Counted from the first letter of the stretch, positions 13,998-23,399 are shown. The stretch: 29,778 nucleotides of DNA from Chitinispirillales bacterium (GCA_031254455.1 JAIRUI010000096.1:1-29778), one strand, 5' to 3'. Notes: a model not told the origin generated them from the sequence alone. Numbers and translations are program-made.

Positions 13998-15965
13998 ATG
14001 AAATACAAAGATTACGAGCTTGACGGATTTCAGGAAGACGCCATAAAAGCGTTAGACGGCGGACTTTCGGTTTTGGTTTCTGCGCCGACCGGTTGCGGAA
14101 AGACGCTGATTGCGGAATATGCCGTAGAGAAATCGTTAAAAGAAAGTAAAAAAGTTATTTACACCGCACCTATTAAGGCTTTGTCCAATCAAAAATACCG
14201 CGACTTTCGCCTACGCTTCGGAGAAAATTCTGTCGGCATTCAAACGGGCGACCTAACGATAAATTCGTCCGCTCCGATTTTGATTATGACTACAGAGATT
14301 TTCAGGAATATGATTTTAGAGCAGTCAAATCGTCTTAACAATGTTCTTTATGCGATATTTGACGAAGTCCATTTCATTGACGACGAAGAACGCGGTACGG
14401 TTTGGGAAGAAAGTATAATTTTAGCCCCCGAAAATATACGTTTTTTGTGTTTGTCGGCGACTGTTCCAAATATTGACGAACTTGCCGATTGGATGCAATC
14501 GGTGCGCGGCAGTAAGTTTGAGGTTATAAAAGAGGGCAAGCGGATTGTACCGCTGAAATATCACTTGTTTTCCGGAAAATACGGCGAAATATCAATAAAG
14601 TTCTTGAAAAAAATGTTTATTGCCGATAAAAAACGCAGACGTAAATTGATGTTTACTAAACCGTCCTCAAGAAGAGTGATTGAACACGTAATCTCAAGGG
14701 ACGGCGTTCCGGTGCTTTATTTTTCGTTTAATAGAAAGGCATGTGAGTTGAACGCCGTTAAAAATTCAAGATTAGTTCTTTTAAGTGAAGAAGAAAAAAA
14801 TCGCTTATCGGTTATGATTGAAGAATTAATCAATTCTTACGAGGTGGAAGGCTATGCAAAATTGAAACAGATGAAATCGCTTTGGAAAGTCGGAATTGCC
14901 TATCATCATGCAGGGATTATTCCATCGGTAAAAGAAATTGTCGAGCGGCTTTTTTCAACGGGACTTATTAAACTTCTTTTTTGCACGGAAACGTTCGCAT
15001 TAGGGGTGAATATGCCGGCAAGATCGGTAATTTTTGATGATATTGAGAAGTTTAACGGTGTGGAATTTGAGTATATTACGAACCGTTCTTATTTACAAAT
15101 GTCGGGACGCGCCGGACGACGCGGAATGGATAAAGAGGGAAATGTTTATTGTCACATAGTTCCTGAAATTACCGAATGTAAAGAAGTTGAGCGGTTATTT
15201 TTCGGGGACAGCGAACCTATAAGAAGTAGATTTGTCGCTCAATATTCAACGATTTTGTCGCTTTACAGCAGATACGGAGAAAACGCCTTTGAGATTTTCC
15301 GCAAGAGTTTGAGAAATTTTAATAACGGCAATTTTATTCTTTCGTCATCTTATCAAAAAGAGGAAGATCAAATTCGCAAACGTTTGGAATTTTTGCAGAG
15401 TGAGGGATTTTTGAACGGACAAGAATTGACTCCGAAAGGAAAACTCGCAATGATGGTTAGCGGGTATGAAATTCAAGCGGCTCAACTTTATTACACTCGT
15501 TGTTTTGACAAGCTTACACCGGAGAAAATTTGTGTTTTGCTCGGTTCTGTAATTTATGAGCAGAAAAAGAAGAATACATGTGCAAGCGAAGAATTGCCGG
15601 AATCTTTTAAGATGTCAAATGACGGCGAGAAAGTAATTCGTAAATTACGGGAAAAAGAATTAAAATTCGGTATAAAAAATCCTATTCGTTTGCTTGATTT
15701 TTCGTTTGCCGCCGTAACGTTTTCGTGGGTAAGCGGTTGCGATTTGGCAAAAATCGGTTCTTTCGGCGTTCCGGAAGGCGATATTATTCGCTATTTTAGA
15801 ATGATAGTTCAATTACTGAGAACTATAAAAGTATCTATAAACGATGAAATAATAATTGAAAAACTGAACAATGCTATACGATTGATAAACCGTGACGCGG
15901 TTGATGCGGAAACTGAATTGGTAAAAGTACTCCCGACAGGAGTCGAACCTGTGTCTTCGGTTTAG
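13998..15965 (+). CDS. Ski2-like DExH-box RNA/DNA helicase
   Basis: A superfamily-2 helicase of the Ski2/HelY type. Walker A APTGCGKT (29-36), APIKALSNQK, the DEVH box (122-125), SAT (153-155), YHHAGIIP, FCTETFALGVNMPAR and motif VI QMSGRAGRRG (367-376) are all present, so ATPase and unwinding activity are expected. At 655 aa it is shorter than typical HelY or Mtr4 proteins and I see no clear DSHCT-type C-terminal domain. The 3' end has no stop before it enters the opposing tRNA-Arg gene: the last dozen residues (LPTGVEPVSSV) are antisense tRNA sequence, a 38-nt overlap. Start: ATG at 13998 with AGGA upstream. Confidence 0.88.
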   Translation: MKYKDYELDGFQEDAIKALDGGLSVLVSAPTGCGKTLIAEYAVEKSLKESKKVIYTAPIKALSNQKYRDFRLRFGENSVGIQTGDLTINSSAPILIMTTEIFRNMILEQSNRLNNVLYAIFDEVHFIDDEERGTVWEESIILAPENIRFLCLSATVPNIDELADWMQSVRGSKFEVIKEGKRIVPLKYHLFSGKYGEISIKFLKKMFIADKKRRRKLMFTKPSSRRVIEHVISRDGVPVLYFSFNRKACELNAVKNSRLVLLSEEEKNRLSVMIEELINSYEVEGYAKLKQMKSLWKVGIAYHHAGIIPSVKEIVERLFSTGLIKLLFCTETFALGVNMPARSVIFDDIEKFNGVEFEYITNRSYLQMSGRAGRRGMDKEGNVYCHIVPEITECKEVERLFFGDSEPIRSRFVAQYSTILSLYSRYGENAFEIFRKSLRNFNNGNFILSSSYQKEEDQIRKRLEFLQSEGFLNGQELTPKGKLAMMVSGYEIQAAQLYYTRCFDKLTPEKICVLLGSVIYEQKKKNTCASEELPESFKMSNDGEKVIRKLREKELKFGIKNPIRLLDFSFAAVTFSWVSGCDLAKIGSFGVPEGDIIRYFRMIVQLLRTIKVSINDEIIIEKLNNAIRLINRDAVDAETELVKVLPTGVEPVSSV

Positions 15966-16000
15966 GAAACCGGAGCTCTATCCTGTTGAGCTACGAGAGC
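15928..16000 (-). tRNA. tRNA-Arg (anticodon CCU)
   Basis: A 73-nt cloverleaf on the minus strand. The acceptor GCTCTCG pairs with CGGGAGT (two G-T wobbles), the D arm is GCTCAACAGGATAGAGC, the anticodon loop is TTCCTAA (anticodon CCT) and the T arm is CAGGTTCGACTCCTG. The anticodon stem has one C-A mismatch at its base. CCA is not encoded. It overlaps the 3' end of the helicase gene on the opposite strand. Confidence 0.9.
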
Positions 16001-16011
16001 GTTAATCCGAA

Positions 16012-16094
16012 TGCGGAAGAAGGGACTTGAACCCCCACGATTTCGCAATCACCGGCACCTGAAACCGACGTGTCTACCATTTCACCACTTCCGC
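16012..16094 (-). tRNA. tRNA-Leu (anticodon CAG)
   Basis: An 83-nt class-II tRNA on the minus strand. The acceptor GCGGAAG pairs with CTTCCGC, the anticodon loop is TTCAGGT (anticodon CAG), there is a long variable arm (TGATTGCGAAATCGT), and the T arm is GGGGTTCAAGTCCC. CCA is not encoded. Confidence 0.93.
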
Positions 16095-16106
16095 ATATAT
16101 TCGATG

Positions 16107-16179
16107 TACACCATCGGGGGATCGAACCCCGGACCCACTGATTAAGAGTCAGTTGCTCTACCAACTGAGCTAATGGTGC
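16107..16179 (-). tRNA. tRNA-Lys (anticodon CUU)
   Basis: A 73-nt cloverleaf on the minus strand. The acceptor GCACCAT pairs with ATGGTGT, the D arm is GCTCAGTTGGTAGAGC, the anticodon stem-loop is ACTGA-CTCTTAA-TCAGT (anticodon CTT), and the T arm is CCGGGGTTCGATCCCCCG-like. CCA is not encoded. First gene of the three-tRNA array. Confidence 0.93.
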
Positions 16180-16193
16180 GTAAATCAACGATG

Positions 16194-16223
16194 AAAATAC
16201 ATTTCTTAACTTTCAAAAGTCAA
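16194..16223 (-). promoter_or_regulatory. Promoter of the tRNA array
   Basis: On the minus strand TTGACT (16223-16218) and TATTTT (16199-16194) are separated by 18 bp and sit about 15 bp before the tRNA-Lys 5' end, the spacing expected for a tRNA operon promoter. Confidence 0.6.
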
Positions 16224-16396
16224 GAGAAAGAATTCAAATTTTTTGAACGATTTGTCTAATACGGGTAAATACTGATGTAATTTGCAAATTTATGTAAGGA
16301 GTTTTTGAAAAGTTTGCTTTTGACCGTATAAAATATTTATTTTCATGTTTGATAGCTGTTATTTTATTTTATAAAAGAGAGTTGTGCGAATAAATT

Positions 16397-17272
16397 ATGT
16401 GGAAAAGTATAAATTCCCAAAAAACTAAAATTTTGCCGATAATGAGACAATTAGAGAGTTTCTCTACAATGATTTGCGTTGTATCAAGTGCAGATTCGCC
16501 GGATGTTATAGTAGAAGATATAGCGGCGTTGTCTGCGTTATCTAACGGTAGCAAGATAATTGTCATAAGCGATGCGGAAATCGGCGGCGTTTTTGACGCG
16601 GTTTCAAATATTGTAGATATTTTAATAATTCCGGAGAGAAAAGATAATGCTCAAAAGAATAAGTTCTTGAAAAAATGTGCAGGTATGCATACCGATATTT
16701 TGTATTGCAGAAAAGCGAGTGATGATGCTTTTACCCGCGAATTTCTACCTAAAATAAATGCCGGTATTACGATTTTATTGGGAAATTCGCTAAAAAAATT
16801 GGCGCTAAAAGGGCAAGTTATAAAAATAGAGGATGAAAATTCGAGATTAAACGACGTAATGCCGTTTATTCCGGAAGTTAAAATTCAATGGAAACTTTCC
16901 TCAGAAATACTTCGCAGCGCCAATGCTTTCTTAAAAGAAAGGGGAGTGAAAAAAAGTTATTTTTGTGCGGATATTGCGCTTGAGAGAGATTTTTATGAAT
17001 TTTTTAAGAATTATCCCGACGACAATATTTCGTTTTTATTCGTAGGGAATTCCGAATCTGATTTTTCAAATGAAAGAAGCAAAATTATTTATAGCGGAGA
17101 TATTTCCAATTCCTATCTTTCCGCACTTGTATCGCTTTCAAAGGGATGTCTAATAATGAACGATGATTTACTTTTGACGGAAGCGAATCATTTTGAGAAA
17201 CGTTTTGTTAAACTTTTTAACGATATTGCGGCGGATGTGAAACTAAAAAATTTTATCGATAGAAATAAGTGA
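16397..17272 (+). CDS. Hypothetical cytoplasmic protein (291 aa), possibly glycosyltransferase-like fold
   Basis: I do not recognise this protein. It has no signal peptide or membrane span. It contains repeated beta-strand/helix units (TMICVVSSADSPDVIVEDIAAL, KIIVISDAEIGGVFDAVSN, NISFLFVGNSESD, KIIYSGDISNSYLSALVSLSKGCLIMNDDLLL). The last section has the look of the C-terminal half of family-9 (heptosyltransferase-like) glycosyltransferases, where a late loop precedes an Asp-rich site, but the match is too weak for a call. Its stop overlaps the next gene's GTG by 4 bp, so it is the first gene of the operon with the L,D-transpeptidase, coiled-coil protein, Rel and rfaE2. The ribosome site is weak. 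Confidence 0.6.
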   Translation: MWKSINSQKTKILPIMRQLESFSTMICVVSSADSPDVIVEDIAALSALSNGSKIIVISDAEIGGVFDAVSNIVDILIIPERKDNAQKNKFLKKCAGMHTDILYCRKASDDAFTREFLPKINAGITILLGNSLKKLALKGQVIKIEDENSRLNDVMPFIPEVKIQWKLSSEILRSANAFLKERGVKKSYFCADIALERDFYEFFKNYPDDNISFLFVGNSESDFSNERSKIIYSGDISNSYLSALVSLSKGCLIMNDDLLLTEANHFEKRFVKLFNDIAADVKLKNFIDRNK

Positions 17273-18585
17273 AAATTTGGGGTAATCTAAGAATGTATAA
17301 TCTACTCTACTATATTGCGTTATTAAAGAAAAAAATTGAAAATCTGTTTTTGACTTATATGAAAAAACAATCCATACGAAGTGCGTATAGGGGGCGGTTT
17401 TACATTCATCCTTTTTTTATTCTGTTTTTCACGGTTTTTGCGGCGGTTGTTTTAGGAATTGTTTTTATTTCAAAAATTCTTTCGGAAAATGAAAAAGATA
17501 AGTTTTTGCATGTCGCACAGGTAAACGCCGAACTTATGTCTGATACGGTTTATTCGGACGCCGGCGTCGATACCGTTTCAGCCGACAGATTTTTGGAGCC
17601 GTTCCCGATTGTCGAAGGAATGCAAAATATGAAATATATAATTGTTGTCGATAAATTTTACAAGGCGATGTATATTCTGAAACAAGGCAGGAAAAAGTGG
17701 GGCGTTATTAAAACGTATCCGATAGCTATGGGTTCAAGTGACGGCAGAAAACAGCGTGAAGGAGATAAAAAGACTCCCGAAGGGTTATATTTTGTAGTAG
17801 AGAAAAAGGTAGAACAGGAACTTAACGAAATTTATGGACCTCACGCGTTTGTATTGAATTATCCGAATAAGCGCGATATAACGGAAGGGCGGGGCGGAAG
17901 CGGGATTTGGATACACGGCGCGTCTGAAAATACTGTTCCGGCGGAATCGCGCGGCTGCCTGTCAATGCACAATTTGTACATCAAAGACTTGAACGGCATT
18001 ATAGGCGACGGATTGCTTACGCCTGTTTTTATCGTGAACGAGAACTTCTCCGATTTTCGAAGCATGATAAATCTTGAAGAAGTCTGGAAAGAGAGAGTGG
18101 AAGTCGCCGAAGAATTCGGAATTGACGAGTTCGGCAAAAAGACTAATAAGGCGAATGTACGCAAACTTCCTGATGTAGAAATAGTTCCTATTACGTTAAA
18201 TGCCGGACAGCAGGTTTCCGTAAATACAAGGCAACCGACGGAAACCGAGTTGGAAGTCGGTCGGTTTGTAAACGATTGGGCAATCGCTTGGGGGAGTAAA
18301 AATATTCAGATATACCAGTCGTTTTATGATACGCAAAATTTTATTGGAGACGGACAGCGTTGGAATGATTGGAGAGCGAGGAAAGTCGGAACTTTCGCTT
18401 TATATGACAGTATTTTCGTTACACTTGATAGAATTAAAGTAGTTTTTTCATCGGATGTTGCGGCTTCGGTTGAATTTGTTCAGCGGTACAGAACAGAAAG
18501 ATCGTCTGTTGTCAGCGTTAAACTTTTGAATGTGGTTAAAACTGACAACGGTTGGAAAATAATAAGCGAGTCGGTAAAAAGATAA
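17269..18585 (+). CDS. Membrane-anchored L,D-transpeptidase (YkuD) with C-terminal NTF2-like domain
   Basis: Catalyses L,D-crosslinks in peptidoglycan or attaches proteins to it, on the periplasmic side. Counting from the GTG: one membrane span (about 48-68), a linker, then a YkuD domain (about 121-256) with PIAMGSSDGRK, KKTPEGLYFV, the catalytic H216 in GIWIHGA and C230 in ESRGCLSMHN. A C-terminal domain (about 325-435; FVNDWAIAWGSKNIQIYQSFY, ending NGWKIISES) looks like the NTF2/SnoaL-type domain attached to many such enzymes. The start could also be the ATG at 17293; the GTG overlaps the previous stop by 4 bp and suggests translational coupling. Confidence 0.87.
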   Translation: MKIWGNLRMYNLLYYIALLKKKIENLFLTYMKKQSIRSAYRGRFYIHPFFILFFTVFAAVVLGIVFISKILSENEKDKFLHVAQVNAELMSDTVYSDAGVDTVSADRFLEPFPIVEGMQNMKYIIVVDKFYKAMYILKQGRKKWGVIKTYPIAMGSSDGRKQREGDKKTPEGLYFVVEKKVEQELNEIYGPHAFVLNYPNKRDITEGRGGSGIWIHGASENTVPAESRGCLSMHNLYIKDLNGIIGDGLLTPVFIVNENFSDFRSMINLEEVWKERVEVAEEFGIDEFGKKTNKANVRKLPDVEIVPITLNAGQQVSVNTRQPTETELEVGRFVNDWAIAWGSKNIQIYQSFYDTQNFIGDGQRWNDWRARKVGTFALYDSIFVTLDRIKVVFSSDVAASVEFVQRYRTERSSVVSVKLLNVVKTDNGWKIISESVKR

Positions 18586-18606
18586 AATTTAATTATGGAG
18601 GCATAG

Positions 18607-20709
18607 ATGTCGATTTTATCAAGAAAAAAAGATGTAGAAGAACCGGATGAAATTTCGGTTGAGATGTCGGCTGTAGATGATTTACAGAGCAAGATAAGAC
18701 AGTTGTCGAATGATTTTGCTCAATATCGGCTTACGAAAGAAAAAGTCGAACAACTAAATTCGCTTGCCGAGCATATAAACAACAAAATAAACGGACTGCG
18801 TCGTCAGGAAGTTATAGTTGAGAAAGCGACGGAAGAAGCAGGGCGTCTTAATACGCTTATGTGGAGAATAGACAGCGATTTGAAGCATTTAGAGCAAAAA
18901 TATTCGGATTTGAATAAGATAGAAAAAAATATTTCACGTTTGGAGTCGCTTGTTTCGGAAAGTAGAAATAATGTTGACGATATTCGCAAATTCACCAGAG
19001 AAGTGGAAAATACGGCTTCTATGAGAACCGAAATTTCTACGATGTGTATTGATATGAAACGTTTTACGGAAGAATTTAAAAGTAATAATGCCGAAATAAA
19101 AAAGACGCAGCAATACATATCTGAAGTTTATACGATGGGGAAAAATGCGAAAGTCCTTGCCGATACCGTTGAACAGCATCAAAATAACTTGGAAGCCTCA
19201 TTCCGTAAAATCTCCGAATATGAAAAAAAAATGGAGACAGTTGAAAGTAATATTTCGGAAATTGATAACAGCATAAAATTACTTGGTATGATGACCCAAA
19301 GGATCGAAGAACTTGAAAACCGCATCGCCGATTTTCAAGTCAAGCAGGAGTTTTTTGACAGAGCTGAAAAGCGAATCGAAGCGTTTGAAGCTAAATTGAA
19401 TGAAATTTCTGCCGCAGAAAATAGAATAGAAGGGCATAAATTGGCTATGGATGCGGCTGAAAAACGGATTGAAGGGATGCTTGCAAAAATAGCCGGTATT
19501 GCCGAAAAAGAAGAAATATTGGAGCAGAAGATTCTTGATTTGCAGAATCAGGAAGGAAGATTGCAGGAAATTTTAGGACAATTTAATGAACTTTCGCAGC
19601 TTTCGCAGACGGCAAAGCGTCAAATAGACGAAATAAATGAGCGGATTTTAATGGTTGATGAAGTAAGCAGAAAACTTTTGGGGCTTAACGAAATGGTCGC
19701 AAATATTGATTTGAAAATAGAAGCGCAATTAGATAGAAGTTCGGTAATTGAAAAAACTGAAAAGCGTCTTGACCAACTTAATTATTTGCTTGGCGATGCG
19801 AATATGAAAATACAAATGATTGATAAAGAAAAAAGTAAGTTGGAACAGATTGAAAATTCATTTAATTCGCTTTCCGAATGTTCTACGGAAGTAAAACAGC
19901 TTTTAGAAAAACTTGACGCAGAGAAGCAGAACGTAGCGGCGGCTCAAAACTCTTTTGAGGAAATTACAAAAGAAATTAAAGGAAAATCAAAAAATTCCGA
20001 GGAAGTTTTGGAAAAATTCGATAATTCAATATCTGAATTTAAAAATAAGTCGATGGAGATTGAAAACATGCATTCTGATATGATAAAAGAATATCAAGAA
20101 CATATAGCGGAAATTCAATCGGAGAAAGAACTTATATTCGCAGCAGAAAAGAAAGTCGCAGATATTAAGAGCTTGTTTATCGCCATTAAACAGGAAATTG
20201 AGCAGATTTCGCTTCGCAGTGCGAAAATTAATACGATTGATTCTAAGATTACAAGTATTGACAATTCGCTTGTTAATATTGAATATAGAATTCAGGCGAT
20301 TAACGAAAGTTATGAAAAAATTGATAAGGCGAACGAAAAAATTGGAACATTGTCATCGATTATTTCAAAAATAAACACCGATATTTCTTTTGTCGAAGAG
20401 AATTTGAAATTAGTGAGCGAGGTGAAAGAAAAGTCTGATGCGGCTATTTTGGTCCTGGGTACGATAGAAAACAGAATAGACGCTTTACACTTAAAAGAAA
20501 AACAAGTTTATGTTCTTGAAAGCGAAATTGATAAGTTATCGCTTCTTTCGGACGATGTAAATGCGAAAATTTCTACGTTAAAAAATGACGAAAGAGAAAT
20601 CGTTGACGCGGTTGAAAAGGCAAGTGAGTTGAGATTTTTAATAGGGGAATTGGAAAGTAAACTTTCGGAGTTTAGAAAGGAGAAAGAGGATCTTGTCGGC
20701 AAACGATAA
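18607..20709 (+). CDS. Long coiled-coil protein (700 aa)
   Basis: Nearly the whole length is predicted coiled coil: heptads with Leu/Ile at a and d positions, rich in Lys, Glu, Asp, Ser and Asn, with hardly any proline or cysteine. Repeated phrases such as AEKRIEAFEAKL, AEKRIEGMLAKI, and several IDNSI and NIEYRI units suggest internal duplication. There is no signal peptide or membrane span, so it should be cytoplasmic. Similar very long coiled-coil proteins are known in spirochaetes and Fibrobacter relatives; the role could be cytoskeletal or scaffolding, which the sequence cannot decide. An ATGGAGG site lies just upstream. Its 3' end overlaps the rel start by 17 bp. Confidence 0.75.
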   Translation: MSILSRKKDVEEPDEISVEMSAVDDLQSKIRQLSNDFAQYRLTKEKVEQLNSLAEHINNKINGLRRQEVIVEKATEEAGRLNTLMWRIDSDLKHLEQKYSDLNKIEKNISRLESLVSESRNNVDDIRKFTREVENTASMRTEISTMCIDMKRFTEEFKSNNAEIKKTQQYISEVYTMGKNAKVLADTVEQHQNNLEASFRKISEYEKKMETVESNISEIDNSIKLLGMMTQRIEELENRIADFQVKQEFFDRAEKRIEAFEAKLNEISAAENRIEGHKLAMDAAEKRIEGMLAKIAGIAEKEEILEQKILDLQNQEGRLQEILGQFNELSQLSQTAKRQIDEINERILMVDEVSRKLLGLNEMVANIDLKIEAQLDRSSVIEKTEKRLDQLNYLLGDANMKIQMIDKEKSKLEQIENSFNSLSECSTEVKQLLEKLDAEKQNVAAAQNSFEEITKEIKGKSKNSEEVLEKFDNSISEFKNKSMEIENMHSDMIKEYQEHIAEIQSEKELIFAAEKKVADIKSLFIAIKQEIEQISLRSAKINTIDSKITSIDNSLVNIEYRIQAINESYEKIDKANEKIGTLSSIISKINTDISFVEENLKLVSEVKEKSDAAILVLGTIENRIDALHLKEKQVYVLESEIDKLSLLSDDVNAKISTLKNDEREIVDAVEKASELRFLIGELESKLSEFRKEKEDLVGKR

Positions 20710-22912
20710 TGATTTTCTGACCCGCGACTCATCACGCTTTATTCCTTTTGATACTTTGGACGAATCCAGCGATGCGTTCATGAGTAAAATTGAAGGAATA
20801 AATATAAATTACAAAACATATGATCTGAAAAAGATAGAAAACGCATATCGTTTTGCTTATAACGCTCACGAAAAACAAAGAAGAAAATCCGGTGAACTTT
20901 ATATAATGCACCCTGTTTCCGTTTCTATTATTTTGGCGAAATTAAATCAAGATACCGTTACTATTTGCGCGGCTTTACTTCACGATGTTATCGAAGATAC
21001 AAAATATGAATATGACGACATAAAGCAAATTTTTGGCGCTGAAATAGCAAACGTTGTTGATGGCGTAACAAAAGTTTCCGGTGCGGAAAAAGAGGTTTTA
21101 AAAGAGCAGTATATGGCGGAAACTTACAGAAAAATGATTTTGGCGACTTCAAAAAATCCGCGAACCATTATGGTGAAATTAGTTGACCGCTTGCACAATT
21201 TATCGACTCTGGAAACGTTGAGACCGGAACGGCAAAAAGCTATAGCGACGGAAACGCTTGAGATATACGCGCCTATCGCAGCTGAAATAGGTGCGTATGT
21301 CCTTAAAACGAAACTTGAAGATATTTCAATGATGTATGTGTTTCCGGAAGATTATGATATTATTTGCCGGCATACCGATGCCAAAAGTGAAGTAAATAAT
21401 CGTATTATGGAAAATTTTCGTGAAAAAATCAATAGTGCTTTGAGTGCGGATTTTGCCGACGAATGCGTTGTTTCTTGCAGATTGAAAGGTATCTATTCGA
21501 TTTATAGAAAACATATAGACCGAGAAGTGCCTTATGAAGAGATTTTTGATATTATCGGGTGCAGGATTGTTTGCAAAGAAGAATCCGATTGTTATAAAAT
21601 TTTGGGAATATTGCATAAAGTTTGGAAACCTATGTTTGATAAAATTAAAGATTACATTGCGGTTCCCAAAGATAATGGGTATAAATCAATTCATACTACG
21701 CTTGTCGATAGTGAAACCGGACGTCACGTTGAAGTTCAGATAAGAACTTGGGTTATGGATATAGAAGCCGATTATGGTTTTTCCGCACATGGAATTTATA
21801 AAGATAATAGTAAAAAAATAAAATGGCTTAACGAGTTTCCGCTTTGGGAAAAGGAATTTGCCGATACTTCCGAATTTATGTCGTTACTTAAAAGCAATAT
21901 TGCAACGAGCGAAATTACAGTATATACTAAAGAAGGCGGGAACGTTGTAAAGCTTCCCGACGGGGCTGTCGTACTTGATTTGGCATATTATTTAAGCGTT
22001 GAAAAAGGTAATAAATGCTGTGGAGCGATTGTTGACGGGAAATTGGAGTCTATTTACAGAAAATTGTTAAATAACGAAACCGTCAGTCTGCTTACAAGTA
22101 CCGATACTAAACCTAATGTAGAGTGGCTCTCAAGAGTAAGAACGCCTAAAGCTAAGGCGGCGATAAAAGAACGAATTCGAAAATTGGAAATGGATGATAA
22201 AACAAATACCGCATTCAGTTTATTGTTGAACGCTTACGATTATGTAAAAGATAAGATCTCTTTTGACGAGTACAAAAAAGAAATCTTAAGTTATTTTGGA
22301 TTTTATGATGAAAAAGCGCTTTATGAAAAAATTTGTTCAGGTGAAATGACGATTGATAATATTTTAACATTTACCGGAAATATTACAAAAGATCCGGCTT
22401 TTGGCGGCGGAACGTTTGCAGACATGATTGTTAGTAACCATAAACGTTACAGAGTTATCGTAAATTCTCTTAAAAATTCAGGTACAATTCGTTCGGCGGT
22501 TTGTTGTAATCCGATTCCAGGAGAAAGAATTATAGGGTTTCGTATAAGCGGTGACAGGGGAATAAGCGTTCATCGGGAGAATTGCGCTAATGCTTTGTTC
22601 TTTGCGGACGATACTGATAGAGTTGTTTTTTGCGATTGGGCGGACGGTGTAAATGCCGGAGTGTTTTTAGAGGATATTGTAATTATCGGGATAGATAAGG
22701 AAAGATTTCTTTTAAATGTTATGGAGTTTTTTGACAGAAGAAAAATTAAATGCGCTAATGTAGATTTCAGCAGGAAAAGCGGTTCTGTAAAATTATTATT
22801 GAGCGTTGAAGTTAGAAATGTCAAAGAATTGTCCGATTTGCTTAAAGAAGCCAAGAGGATAAAAGGAGTTTCTTCCGTTGTTAGAAATTTGGCTTTAAAT
22901 CGAATTCGTTAA
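20693..22912 (+). CDS. rel: Bifunctional (p)ppGpp synthetase/hydrolase, RelA/SpoT family
   Basis: Makes and degrades the stringent-response alarmone. The hydrolase HD domain is intact (H73, H97-D98, catalytic E101-D102 in HDVIEDT, D165 in LVDRLHNL). The synthetase domain has YSIYRKH, FDIIGCRIV, the VPKDNGYKSIHTTL segment (G329 onward) and EVQIRT (347-352). A TGS domain (EITVYTKEGGNVVKLPDGA) and a conserved-cysteine domain (CCNPIPGERIIGF and VHRENC) follow, then an ACT/RRM-type end. The layout is full-length, so both activities are expected. The start is TTG at 20693 with GGAGAAAGAGGA upstream, inside the 3' end of the coiled-coil gene. It is followed 13 bp later by rfaE2. Confidence 0.92.
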   Translation: MSANDNDFLTRDSSRFIPFDTLDESSDAFMSKIEGININYKTYDLKKIENAYRFAYNAHEKQRRKSGELYIMHPVSVSIILAKLNQDTVTICAALLHDVIEDTKYEYDDIKQIFGAEIANVVDGVTKVSGAEKEVLKEQYMAETYRKMILATSKNPRTIMVKLVDRLHNLSTLETLRPERQKAIATETLEIYAPIAAEIGAYVLKTKLEDISMMYVFPEDYDIICRHTDAKSEVNNRIMENFREKINSALSADFADECVVSCRLKGIYSIYRKHIDREVPYEEIFDIIGCRIVCKEESDCYKILGILHKVWKPMFDKIKDYIAVPKDNGYKSIHTTLVDSETGRHVEVQIRTWVMDIEADYGFSAHGIYKDNSKKIKWLNEFPLWEKEFADTSEFMSLLKSNIATSEITVYTKEGGNVVKLPDGAVVLDLAYYLSVEKGNKCCGAIVDGKLESIYRKLLNNETVSLLTSTDTKPNVEWLSRVRTPKAKAAIKERIRKLEMDDKTNTAFSLLLNAYDYVKDKISFDEYKKEILSYFGFYDEKALYEKICSGEMTIDNILTFTGNITKDPAFGGGTFADMIVSNHKRYRVIVNSLKNSGTIRSAVCCNPIPGERIIGFRISGDRGISVHRENCANALFFADDTDRVVFCDWADGVNAGVFLEDIVIIGIDKERFLLNVMEFFDRRKIKCANVDFSRKSGSVKLLLSVEVRNVKELSDLLKEAKRIKGVSSVVRNLALNRIR

Positions 22913-22925
22913 CAAAGGATATTAC

Positions 22926-23399
22926 ATGGAAAATATTTTCAAAAAAACCTATGAATTATCAAAATTTATTGACGGCGTAAGATTGCAGAATAAAAAAATT
23001 GTTTCGACTAACGGATGTTTTGATATTTTACATAGAGGGCATATACGCTATCTTAACGATACCGCAAAATTGGGTGATGTTTTGGTCGTAGGAATAAATT
23101 CGGATAAAAGCGTAAGGTCGTTGAAAGGGGAGAATCGCCCGATTCAAAGCGAGGACGATAGAGCATATATTCTAGTTTCGCTTAAAGCGGTCGATGCGGT
23201 GTTTATTTTCGACGAATTGACCCCGTACGGATTTATAGAAGTTGTAAAACCTGACATTCACACTAAAGGCGGCGATTACGAAATAGAAAACCTTCCGGAG
23301 ACTAAAATCGTTGAAAAATACGGCGGTTCAGTGAAAATATTGAAGTTTTTTGACGGATATTCCACTACAAAAATAGTACAAAAATTGAACGGAGATTAG
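22926..23399 (+). CDS. rfaE2: D-glycero-beta-D-manno-heptose 1-phosphate adenylyltransferase
   Basis: Activates heptose-1-phosphate with ATP to ADP-heptose for lipopolysaccharide inner core synthesis. The 157-aa protein has the nucleotidyltransferase signature TNGCFDILHRGHI (H36, H39), VLVVGINSDKSV, KGENRPIQSEDDRA and the C-terminal GYSTTKIV. It is the stand-alone form of the HldE C-terminal domain; the kinase partner is not in the window. It is good evidence for a diderm with heptose-containing LPS. Its TAG stop shares two bases with the TAA of the convergent phosphatase gene. Confidence 0.93.
   Translation: MENIFKKTYELSKFIDGVRLQNKKIVSTNGCFDILHRGHIRYLNDTAKLGDVLVVGINSDKSVRSLKGENRPIQSEDDRAYILVSLKAVDAVFIFDELTPYGFIEVVKPDIHTKGGDYEIENLPETKIVEKYGGSVKILKFFDGYSTTKIVQKLNGD

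Noticed and set aside
15991..16188. A 65-codon minus-strand ORF
   Set aside because: It lies across the tRNA-Leu and tRNA-Lys genes; its sequence (LAQLVEQLT, VRGSIPRW, GEMVDTSVSGAG) is the well-known false translation of tRNAs.
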